A model generated the notes under the pieces. The model was not told where the DNA came from. It made no database searches and saw only the letters and a list, made by a program, of their open reading frames with translations. A stretch of 64,000 bases of DNA, taken from assembly GCF_900103195.1 (NCBI RefSeq), contig NZ_FMWU01000018.1, positions 62,001 through 126,000 of the forward strand. Direction: 5' to 3'. The position numbers and the translations under genes were made by a program. Positions 17,938 through 24,750 of this stretch are shown in pieces. How positions within the stretch are numbered: position 1 is the first letter of the stretch; each line of letters starts with the position of its first letter. This DNA is from Methylobacterium sp. UNC378MF. Its GTDB lineage: Bacteria > Pseudomonadota > Alphaproteobacteria > Rhizobiales > Beijerinckiaceae.

Positions 17938-19206
17938 TCAAGCAGCCAGCGGCTCGGGCGCGGCGCGCCCGAACATCAAGTCGTCCACATTCGTGATCGG
18001 ATCACCGGAGCGGATCAGGTCCTTGCAGGCGCCCTGCTCGGCAATGTCGCCGACGAACACCGCACCGATCAGCCGACCCTCGCGCACCAGCAGCTTGCGG
18101 TAGAGGCCGGCGCCGGGATCCGAGAGGACGATCGCTTCGGCGTCGTCGGGTGTGTCCACGATCCCGGCCGAGAAGACCGGCAAGCCCGAAACCTTCAGGC
18201 TCGTGGACAAAGCCGTACCCCGGTACTCGGCTGGCTGACCGGAGAGATGGCGGGCCAGCGTCTCAGCGTGCTCGTAGGCCGGCTCCACCAGGCCATAGAT
18301 CTGGCCCCGGTGCTCGGCGCATTCCCCCAGGGCGAAGATGCGCGCGTCCGACGTCGTCATCCGGTCATCGACCGTGATGCCCCGGCCGATCGTCAATCCC
18401 GCTTCCTTCGCCAGCGCCACCGACGGGCGCACGCCCACCGACATCACCACGAGATCGGCCGGCAGCACGGTGCCGTCCGTCAGGACAAGCCTCTCGACGC
18501 GGGACGCGCCCTCGATCCGATCGGTGTCGGCCTTGAGAATCACCTGAACGCCCCGCGCCTCCATGGCCCGCTTCACCAGCCCGGCCGCGTGGTGGTCGAG
18601 CTGGCGCTCCATCAGCCGGTCCATGACGTGCAGCAGCGTGGTCTCGACGCCGAGGCGGGCGAGCCCAACCGCTGCCTCGAGGCCCAGGAGGCCGCCGCCG
18701 ATGACGACGGCGCGGGCGTGCTGCACGGCCGCCTTGCGGATCGCCACCACGTCGGCGAGGTCGCGGAAGGTGATGACGCCCGGAAGGTCCATGCCGGGCT
18801 TCGGCAGACGGATCGGCAAGGAGCCGACCGCGAGGACCAGCTTGTCGAAGGGCAGAACGTGGGTCTCGCCCACGATCACGAGCCCGTTCTCCCGGTCGAT
18901 CTGCGTCACCGGCGCGCCGGTAATCAGGCGAATGCCGTGATCCGCGTACCAGTCGAGGCCGCGGAAGGCGCAGGCCGCCTCATCGACCTCACCGCCGAGC
19001 AGCGAGGAGAGCAGGACCCGGTTATAGGCGGCCGTAGGTTCGGCCCCGATGCAGGTGATGTCGAAGCGGCCCGGGGAAACCTCCGTCAGCCGCTCCAGGA
19101 AGCGCAGGGAGGCCATGCCGTTGCCGACGACGACGAGCCGTTCGCGCGGCAGGCCCGACCCGGCGCGCGCGTCGTGTCCGCGTGTGTCCTTGGGAGATAT
19201 CGCCAT
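17938..19206 (-). CDS. NirB/NasB-like FAD-NAD(P)H oxidoreductase subunit
   Basis: A 422-residue pyridine nucleotide-disulfide family protein corresponding to the N-terminal dehydrogenase part of NirB or NasB, without the Fe-S and siroheme domains. The FAD site is RLVVVGNGMASLRFLERL, followed by the ATP-box-like VVIGGGLLGLEAAVGLARLG NAD site and IFALGECAEHRGQIYGLVEP, which is diagnostic of the NirB N-terminal region. It is the first gene of the nitrate-assimilation transcript, preceded by the NasT-type leader at 19260-19356. It probably supplies NADH electrons to NirA or NasA. The ATG at 19206 is chosen because the longer frame would run back through the terminator hairpin. Confidence 0.88.
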   Translation of the reverse strand: MAISPKDTRGHDARAGSGLPRERLVVVGNGMASLRFLERLTEVSPGRFDITCIGAEPTAAYNRVLLSSLLGGEVDEAACAFRGLDWYADHGIRLITGAPVTQIDRENGLVIVGETHVLPFDKLVLAVGSLPIRLPKPGMDLPGVITFRDLADVVAIRKAAVQHARAVVIGGGLLGLEAAVGLARLGVETTLLHVMDRLMERQLDHHAAGLVKRAMEARGVQVILKADTDRIEGASRVERLVLTDGTVLPADLVVMSVGVRPSVALAKEAGLTIGRGITVDDRMTTSDARIFALGECAEHRGQIYGLVEPAYEHAETLARHLSGQPAEYRGTALSTSLKVSGLPVFSAGIVDTPDDAEAIVLSDPGAGLYRKLLVREGRLIGAVFVGDIAEQGACKDLIRSGDPITNVDDLMFGRAAPEPLAA

Positions 19207-19259
19207 CGCTCGATCGCGTCTGGAACCTCGAGTGCAGGGTCGTTGGCGGACCGCCCACG

Positions 19260-19321
19260 AAAAAGCCGCTGCCGGTCGTCTCCCAGCAGGCTGCAGCCTC
19301 AGGGAGAACCGGATCAGCGGC
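19260..19321 (-). terminator. leader intrinsic terminator (attenuator) upstream of nasB
   Basis: On the transcribed strand GCCGCUG, CCGGU and UCUCCC (19321 down to 19302) pair with GGGAGA, ACCGG and CAGCGGC, with one 2-base bulge on each side. This gives 18 bp and a 17-base loop, directly followed by UUUUU (19264-19260). It lies 54 bases upstream of the nasB start, inside the 5' leader, so transcription would stop here unless prevented. Its 5' arm overlaps the second leader hairpin. Confidence 0.85.
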
Positions 19322-19356
19322 CTCGCTGACGGCGCTGTCCGTCGCCATTGACGGAC
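19313..19356 (-). promoter_or_regulatory. two-hairpin ANTAR (NasT) target RNA in the nas leader
   Basis: Hairpin P1 (19356-19337) is a perfect 7-bp stem, GUCCGUC / GACGGAC, closing the hexaloop AAUGGC with A at position 1 and G at position 4, the defining positions of ANTAR-protein RNA targets. After a 6-base linker comes P2 (19330-19313), UCAGCG / CGCUGA around AGGC; counted as a hexaloop it is GAGGCC, which does not keep A1. P2 uses nine bases of the terminator's 5' arm, so P2 and the terminator are mutually exclusive. The cluster's own NasT is the expected ligand. Confidence 0.75.
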
Positions 19357-19367
19357 GAGGGAGGAAT

Positions 19368-19384
19368 TGCAGGTTCCGTGCCAA
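19368..19384 (-). promoter_or_regulatory. sigma-54 (-24/-12) promoter of the nas operon
   Basis: Read on the minus strand, TTGGCACGGAACCTGCA has the obligatory GG and GC separated by exactly 10 bases. It matches TGGCACG-N4-TTGCA with a single mismatch (C for the first T). Counting about 12 bases from the GC gives a start near 19357, one base before the P1 hairpin begins. Confidence 0.8.
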
Positions 19385-19473
19385 CCGACGCGTGCGATGC
19401 GAGGGGCAGGGGATGCTCTCGGATTGGTGGACGCCGCTACGAGCAAGGCCGCGAGGCTGACGCGTTGCGGCGC

Positions 19474-19510
19474 TGCACAAAAACTGTGCGGGCCGGCACA
19501 AAACCGGTCA
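19474..19510. promoter_or_regulatory. paired NtrC-type enhancer sites
   Basis: TGCACAAAAACTGTGC (19474-19489) fits the NtrC dyad GCAC-N7-GTGC exactly in its half-sites. A second copy, GCAC-N7-GTCA (19496-19510), is one step degenerate and starts 21 bases away, two helical turns. Their centres lie about 125 and 146 bases upstream of the predicted start near 19357, a normal enhancer distance for sigma-54 promoters. Confidence 0.65.
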
Positions 19511-19820
19511 CGCGCCGGCAAGGTGGCCAGTAAGGGGCGGCGATGCCCGATGTGTCGGGGAGGAGGAGAGGAAGGACGCAGCGGCTACACTCGGTCGATC
19601 ACGACCCAGGTCCCCGATGCGCGCCGGGCAGGACACCAGCGCGATCCCAATGGAAGGCGCGTCCCGTTGGTTGACTCAGCAATTATTCTGCTGAACGTTA
19701 CAGGAAAGCGGTAGATCACAACGTAGTTGCCGGACGGTCGGCGTGGACAAACACTGACCCGCTCTCGGAAACACAAGACGAATTGGTAGGACGAATTCGT
19801 AAGTTTGACTTCACGCTTCG
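19511..19820. other. lower-GC spacer with degenerate coding-like repeat
   Basis: This stretch is visibly less GC-rich than its surroundings. No start with a ribosome site is seen. One minus-strand frame encodes two related segments, CPRRPSGNYVVIYR (near 19706-19750) and CPARRASGTWVVIDR (near 19590-19637), but lacks the GC-rich third positions of real genes here. It may be a decayed gene or chance. No other element was found. Confidence 0.35.
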
Positions 19821-19997
19821 CTAGAGGAACGTCGACAGCATCGCCAAGAGGCCCAAAGTCGGCATCGCTCCTGCTACCAGAGCCCAATACCAGGCGGGAT
19901 GTGCCCCGGCCCGGCGGTTGTCGTTGCAGGCGCGTGGCACCCGGCCGCCCCGGTTCACGTAGCGTCGAAGTTCGACCCGCCCACGCGGATGCGACAT
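19821..19997 (-). CDS. small single-span membrane protein between nasS and nasB
   Basis: A 58-residue protein starting MSHPRGRVELRRYV. The first 35 residues are strongly basic (RVPRACNDNRRAG) and the C-terminal 20 (PAWYWALVAGAMPTLGLLAM) form one hydrophobic segment. This suggests an N-in inner-membrane miniprotein. It lies 130 bases downstream of nasS on the same strand, and the nas leader and promoter follow it. I recognise no family. The start is supported by length and the ATG; the upstream GGATTG is only a fair ribosome site. Confidence 0.55.
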   Translation of the reverse strand: MSHPRGRVELRRYVNRGGRVPRACNDNRRAGAHPAWYWALVAGAMPTLGLLAMLSTFL

Positions 19998-20127
19998 CGA
20001 CAATCCAGTTTCGAGTTTGCGACATCCAGGCATGGCGGAGGCACAACGGGCGAGCCTGCCTGGCGTTCCACCACCGTTCGGGCCGTTTCGGCGGGCTGGT
20101 GACGAACGGCATGAAGTGTCGCCGACC

Positions 20128-21129
20128 TCAAGGATCCGCGATCGCCGCACGGTAGAGATCCGGTCTGTAGACGGTCTCAATCGCTGCCGCGATGTCCAGA
20201 TGCGGGGGAAGCTGCTGCGACGCGTGCATCTGCTCCAGAACCCAACGGGCATGCTCCGCCCGTGGCTCCTGGACAGGCTCGCCGAGGCGAAGGCCCATGC
20301 CGGTCCCGGCGGGTGCGTCCGGATCGCCGGGAAAGGCCCGGCCGATCAGGGCCGGATCGAGGTCCAGATAAGTCCGGCGGCCCAGGCGATGGATCAGCTC
20401 GGTCCTGTTTTCCGGATCGGCGCACCAGCGTCCCGCCCGCGCGACCGCACGCACCAGTGGCAGAATCGCGTCGTCGAGCCGTGCCGAGACGGCCAGAACC
20501 TTCTCGACCACATCCGGCGCCAGGGCGCTCCCCTGCACCGCGATCCGCCCATGGCCAGCCGCGGCCGCCACATCGTTCCAGGGCGCGCCTGCGCAGAATC
20601 CGTCCACGAGACCGCGAGCCAGAGCCTCGACGCAATGTTGGGGCGGGACCACAACCGTCCGGAGCGCCGCCGGATCGAGCCCGCCCGCCTCGGCGAACAG
20701 CCGCAGCTGATAGCTGTGGCACGAGAAGGGGTGGACGGTGCCAAGGGTGACGGTGCTGCCGGCGCGATGCCGCGCTTCGGCGACGCCGGCGAAGGCACGG
20801 GCGACATCCGCCGGAGCCTCGCTGTCCGGAGCCATCGCGTTCCAGAGATTGCGAGACAGGGTGACGGCGTTGCCGTTGGCGCTGAGCTGGAGCGGCACGA
20901 CCAGATCCGAAGGGGGGCCGGACAGGGCGAGCCGGCTTGCCAACGCCAGAGGTGCCAGCATGTGCGCAGCGTCGAGGTAACCCAGCGCCAGCCGGTCGCG
21001 CAGCGTCGCCCAGGACGGTTCGGCTGTGAGGTCGAGGTCGAGCCCTTCGGCCCGGGCGAAGCCCAGTTCGTGGGCCGCGATCAGAGGCGCCGCATCGCAG
21101 AGCGGAACGTAACCGAGCTGGAGCCTCAT
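20128..21129 (-). CDS. nasS: nitrate sensor NasS (NrtA/CmpA-like binding protein without signal peptide)
   Basis: A 333-residue protein of the NrtA/CmpA/TauA periplasmic-binding fold that lacks any signal peptide (it begins MRLQLGYVPLCDAAPLIAAH) and so acts in the cytosol. Family features include FARAEGLDLDL, the ANGNAVTLSRNLW ligand region and GTVHPFSCHSYQLRLF. In NasST systems NasS binds NasT without nitrate and releases it when nitrate or nitrite binds, so nitrate turns into antitermination. Its ATG overlaps the nasT stop by 4 bases, as expected for a coupled pair. No nrtABC transport genes are present next to it. Confidence 0.92.
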   Translation of the reverse strand: MRLQLGYVPLCDAAPLIAAHELGFARAEGLDLDLTAEPSWATLRDRLALGYLDAAHMLAPLALASRLALSGPPSDLVVPLQLSANGNAVTLSRNLWNAMAPDSEAPADVARAFAGVAEARHRAGSTVTLGTVHPFSCHSYQLRLFAEAGGLDPAALRTVVVPPQHCVEALARGLVDGFCAGAPWNDVAAAAGHGRIAVQGSALAPDVVEKVLAVSARLDDAILPLVRAVARAGRWCADPENRTELIHRLGRRTYLDLDPALIGRAFPGDPDAPAGTGMGLRLGEPVQEPRAEHARWVLEQMHASQQLPPHLDIAAAIETVYRPDLYRAAIADP

Positions 21130-21713
21130 CCGAGCAGGTCCGCGGTGGTGACGATCGCCCGGGCGATGTCGGCAATCTTGCGCTTCTCGTTCATGGCCTT
21201 GCGGCGCAGTTGCTTGTACGCCTCGTCCTCGGAAAGTCCCTTCAGATTCATCAGGATGCCCTTCGCCCGCTCGATCAGCTTGCGGTCGGCGAGTTCACCC
21301 CGCGCCTCCGTCAGCTCGCGTTGGAGCCGCGCGAAGGCGTTAAAGCGCAGGATCGCGATATCGAGGATCGACTTGATTCGCTCGGCCCTTAGCCCGTCCA
21401 CCACGTAGGCGGAGATCCCGGCATCGACGGCGGCCTGCATCATGGTCGAATCCGACCGGTCGACGAACATCGCCACCGGCCGCTCGACCTGCCGGGAGAC
21501 ACCCGACATCTGTTCGAGGATGTCCCGGCTCGGGCTCTCCAGATGGATCACCACCACGTCGGGCTTCAGCGCGGCCACGCGCTCCATGAGATCGGCGGTG
21601 TCGGGGATCACGACCACGCGCCCGATCCCGGCGGCCCGCAGGCCCTCTTCGAGAATGGCCGCGCGGGCACGGCTCGGATCGATCACGGCGACGGTGAGAT
21701 TGGTTTCGGTCAT
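21126..21713 (-). CDS. nasT: ANTAR-domain antiterminator NasT
   Basis: A 195-residue response-regulator-like protein. The receiver half (MTETNLTVAVIDPSRARAAI; PDVVVIHLESP, where the phosphorylatable Asp position is occupied by His-Leu-Glu) is followed by a coiled-coil and the C-terminal ANTAR three-helix bundle (about 135-192), with RKLIERAKGILMNLKGLSED and AYKQLRRKAM. ANTAR proteins bind paired hexaloop hairpins and stop terminator formation; exactly such hairpins lie before nasB. The degenerate phospho-acceptor fits control by NasS rather than by a kinase. The ATG at 21713 is chosen to give the family N-terminus. Confidence 0.93.
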   Translation of the reverse strand: MTETNLTVAVIDPSRARAAILEEGLRAAGIGRVVVIPDTADLMERVAALKPDVVVIHLESPSRDILEQMSGVSRQVERPVAMFVDRSDSTMMQAAVDAGISAYVVDGLRAERIKSILDIAILRFNAFARLQRELTEARGELADRKLIERAKGILMNLKGLSEDEAYKQLRRKAMNEKRKIADIARAIVTTADLLG

Positions 21714-21931
21714 CGTGGCCCGGAACAGGGCGGGTCTTCGCTGGAGGCCTGCCCGGATCGGGCCGCCGCAATCGTAGCAAGACCCATGCCCATGCTCGTG
21801 CCCGCCGCCGACCACGCCGACTCCGACTCGACTGCGCCGGTAACCGACGCGCAATGAAACGGTCCAGCTTCCGCCGCAATGCTGGCCGCATTCTCTATGC
21901 CTCGAGGCGGTCATGGAGATCGGTGATTCGG

Positions 21932-22570
21932 ATGCGCAGGCCAGATAAGCCCGCCCTGACGGATACCGCGAACGGCCGCGTGTCCATGCCCTTCCTGCCG
22001 ACGCTGGCTGTCGTGGGGCTCCTGGGCCTGGCCTCGCTCTACTGCCCATCGTCAAATCCGGTCCGGCCCGGCGCCGAGGCGAACCTTGCGCTGCGCGATC
22101 CGCTTACGACTGAATCCGTCGGACCGGCTCCCGCCCGGACGGCGCCTTTCCCGACCGATTTCGCCAGATCGGCTGCCCTCGTCCCGGCGCCTGCCCGTGT
22201 GCCGGCCTCGATCGCCTTCGCTGAAGCCTATCCGCTCGACGGCTCGGCCTCGAAGGCCGTGGCCCTGCATACGGGGAGCCCGACCCGGCCGGCGGGCCGC
22301 CTCGCCGTGAACCGCCGCGCCTGCCCGGGTCGCCGTTGCCCGGAGATTCCGCAACGCGCCGTGGATCCGTTCGTTGCCGCGCATGCGGAGGCTGCGGAGC
22401 CGGGCGGAGATGGACCGGTTCCGGGTTCGGCCCTCCCCTTCGTCGAGACGGTGGCGGAGACATTGGCGCCCGCCGCGCGGGTTGTCGGCGACGCAGCCGA
22501 TCTCGTGCGCAGCGGCGCGGCGGCGATGAAGGGGTCCGTGTCCCTGGCGGTGGCCGACTGCCTGCGCTGA
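21932..22570 (+). CDS. hypothetical protein with one N-terminal membrane segment
   Basis: A 212-residue protein of unknown function. A hydrophobic stretch (MPFLPTLAVVGLLGLASLYC, about residues 18-37) could be a membrane anchor or an uncleaved signal with a lipobox-like LASLYC. The remainder is Ala/Pro-rich and low complexity, and a short Cys pair lies in RRACPGRRCPE. A later amphipathic part (FVETVAETLAPAARVVGDAA) may be helical. The start is ambiguous; ATG 21932 follows GGAGATCGG, and 21854 is an alternative. It is divergent from nasT, with no functional clue. Confidence 0.5.
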   Translation: MRRPDKPALTDTANGRVSMPFLPTLAVVGLLGLASLYCPSSNPVRPGAEANLALRDPLTTESVGPAPARTAPFPTDFARSAALVPAPARVPASIAFAEAYPLDGSASKAVALHTGSPTRPAGRLAVNRRACPGRRCPEIPQRAVDPFVAAHAEAAEPGGDGPVPGSALPFVETVAETLAPAARVVGDAADLVRSGAAAMKGSVSLAVADCLR

Positions 22571-22860
22571 CGGGCGGATCTTCCCCGAGAGCCGCACCCG
22601 ACCGACCCGTGTTGTTCCGCAGGCATGCAGATCTCCGGCCTCGTTCTCGGGAGGACATGTCGGCAACCGCTTGGCTCGCAGGGCGGAACCGGGATGCAGA
22701 CCCGCGGTCGCAGCACGTCTCCGCATCGGAGGGATTTCCGGAGGTCCGCCCCCGGAGATCCCCTCAAGGTCCGGGCTCCTCTGGATCTCCCGGCATCCCG
22801 TCCTAGGTGCGTTGCAGCGGATGGCCCGGGCTGCCGTCCGCGGACCGGAGCCGGGGCCGG
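22571..22860. other. intergenic region with a doubtful 49-codon frame
   Basis: A frame at 22657-22806 begins ATG after GGGAGGAC but encodes a Ser/Pro/Gly-rich peptide and overlaps imperfect GGAGGTCC/GGAGATCC repeats. I do not call it a gene. No terminator or promoter is clear. A GGAGCCGGGGCCGG ribosome site belongs to the GH15 gene that follows. Confidence 0.3.
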
Positions 22861-24750
22861 ATGGCTGCACGCATCGAGGATTACGCGCTCATCGGGGATT
22901 GCCGCAGCGCGGCGCTGATCAGCCGGCAGGGCAGCGTCGACTGGTTGTGCTGGCCGCGCTTCGATGCGGCCGCGCTGTTCACCAGCCTGCTGGGAACCGA
23001 GGCGCACGGATTCTGGAAGATCTTTCCCGAGGCCGAGAACGTCGAGACGCGGTGGTCCTACCGGCCGGGTAGCCTCGTCCTCGAGACCCGCCACAGCACG
23101 CGGCAGGGGGAGGTCCTGGTTACGGATTTCATGCCGGTCGGCGACGGGTCCCATCTCGTGCGACTCGTCGAGGGCGTGCATGGGCGGGTCGCGATGCGGA
23201 TGGAGATGGCGGTCCGCTTCGATTACGGCTCGGCCGTGCCCTGGGTGTCCCGCTCGGAGCTCGGCGACCTGCGCGCCGTCTCGGGGCCGCACAAGGTCGT
23301 GCTGCGCAGCGACGTCCATCTCAAGGGATCCAACGCGCAGACCACGGTGTCCGAGTTCACCATCCATGCCGGCGAGAAGCACCGGTTCGTCCTGAGCTAC
23401 GGCCCCTCGCACGAGGACGACCCGCCCCCGATCGAGCCCCGCAGGGCCCTCGTGTCCACGGATCAGCACTGGCGCGAATGGACCTCGCGCTGCACCGGCG
23501 GCACCGCCTGGGACCGGGTGCTGCAGCGCTCCCTCCTGACTCTCAAGGCGCTGATCTATGAACCCACCGGCGGCATCGTGGCGGCGCCCACGGCGTCCCT
23601 GCCGGAGGGGCTCGGCGGGATCCGCAACTGGGATTATCGCTTCTGCTGGCTGCGCGATTCGACGCTGACGCTGATCGCCCTGATGGACGGGGGCTATATC
23701 GACGAGGCGCGTGCCTGGCTGGGCTGGCTGTTGCGGGCCGTTGCCGGCAACCCAGAGCAGGCGCACATCCTCTACGGGATCGGCGGCGAGCGGCTTCTGC
23801 CCGAGATCGAGCTGGACTGGCTGCCCGGCTACGAGAATTCCCGCCCGGTCCGGATCGGCAACGCCGCCGCCAGCCAGTTCCAGCTCGACGTCTACGGCGA
23901 GCTGTTCGACGCGCTCTATCAGGCCCATGCGCGCGGCCTGCCGGTGAGCAAGGACGGAATACGGGTCGGCCTCGCGATCCTCGGCCATCTGGAGCAGGCT
24001 TGGCGCCAGCCCGACGAGGGGATCTGGGAGGTGCGCGGCGGACGGCGCCACTTCACCCATTCCAAGGTCATGGCCTGGGTCGCGTTCGACCGGGCCCTGC
24101 GCATGCACGAGATGCACGAGAACGGCGCTACCGAGGAACAGGCCGCGCGCTGGCGCGCTATCAAGGACGAGATCCACGCCGAGGTCTGCGAGAAGGGCTT
24201 CGATCCCGCGCTCAACAGCTTCGTCCAGTCCTATGGCTCGAAGGCGCTGGACGCGAGCCTGCTGCTCATCGCCCATACCGGCTTCCTGCCGCAGCATGAT
24301 CCCCGGGTGATCGGCACCGTTGAGGCGATCGGCAAGGGGTTGATGCGGGACGGATTCATCCTGCGCTACGAGACCGAGGGGCAGACCACGGACGGGTTGA
24401 CCGGCAACGAGGGGGCTTTCCTGCCCTGCACCTTTTGGTACGCCGACAACCTGATCGGCCTGGGGCGCCGCGACGAGGCGGCGACGCTGATCGAGCGCCT
24501 GATCGGCATCTGCACCGATCTCGGCCTCGTCAGCGAGGAATACGACGTGCAAGCGAAGCGTCTTGTGGGTAACTTCCCGCAGGCGTTCACGCATGTCGCG
24601 CTTGTCAACACGCTGCTCAGCTATACGCGCGGCGAAGGGCCGGCGGATCGGCAGGGTGGTAAGGCCAACGGAGCTCCTCCCGCCGTCCTGCGGCAGCGCG
24701 AAGCCGCCAAGCGGACCGCGAGAGGCGAACTGGAAGACGCGACATCATGA
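22861..24750 (+). CDS. GH15 glycoside hydrolase (glucoamylase/trehalase type)
   Basis: A 629-residue cytosolic enzyme of the bacterial GH15 family, acting on alpha-glucosides such as trehalose or maltodextrins. It begins with the family pattern IEDYALIGDCRSAALISRQG and DWLCWPRFD, then has the catalytic-barrel segments GLGGIRNWDYRFCWLRDSTL (first catalytic Glu/Asp region) and TDGLTGNEGAFLPCTFWYAD (second Glu). A polar tail of about 45 residues follows. Its stop overlaps the tkt start by 4 bases, tying sugar release to pentose-phosphate enzymes. Whether the substrate is trehalose or an oligosaccharide is not decidable from sequence. Confidence 0.9.
   Translation: MAARIEDYALIGDCRSAALISRQGSVDWLCWPRFDAAALFTSLLGTEAHGFWKIFPEAENVETRWSYRPGSLVLETRHSTRQGEVLVTDFMPVGDGSHLVRLVEGVHGRVAMRMEMAVRFDYGSAVPWVSRSELGDLRAVSGPHKVVLRSDVHLKGSNAQTTVSEFTIHAGEKHRFVLSYGPSHEDDPPPIEPRRALVSTDQHWREWTSRCTGGTAWDRVLQRSLLTLKALIYEPTGGIVAAPTASLPEGLGGIRNWDYRFCWLRDSTLTLIALMDGGYIDEARAWLGWLLRAVAGNPEQAHILYGIGGERLLPEIELDWLPGYENSRPVRIGNAAASQFQLDVYGELFDALYQAHARGLPVSKDGIRVGLAILGHLEQAWRQPDEGIWEVRGGRRHFTHSKVMAWVAFDRALRMHEMHENGATEEQAARWRAIKDEIHAEVCEKGFDPALNSFVQSYGSKALDASLLLIAHTGFLPQHDPRVIGTVEAIGKGLMRDGFILRYETEGQTTDGLTGNEGAFLPCTFWYADNLIGLGRRDEAATLIERLIGICTDLGLVSEEYDVQAKRLVGNFPQAFTHVALVNTLLSYTRGEGPADRQGGKANGAPPAVLRQREAAKRTARGELEDATS

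Noticed and set aside
19474..19510. Consideration of the CACAAAA repeats as a new operator
   Set aside because: The GCAC-N7-GTGC layout and distance from the sigma-54 element are explained by NtrC, so a new operator is not needed.
21714..21850. Upstream in-frame extension of nasT containing HEHGHGSCYDCGG, resembling a metal site
   Set aside because: The family N-terminus starts at 21713, and the extension has no ribosome site; probably a chance frame.
22657..22806. 49-codon frame with a GGGAGGAC ribosome-like site
   Set aside because: Ser/Pro/Gly/Arg-rich product over imperfect DNA repeats, no third-position signal.
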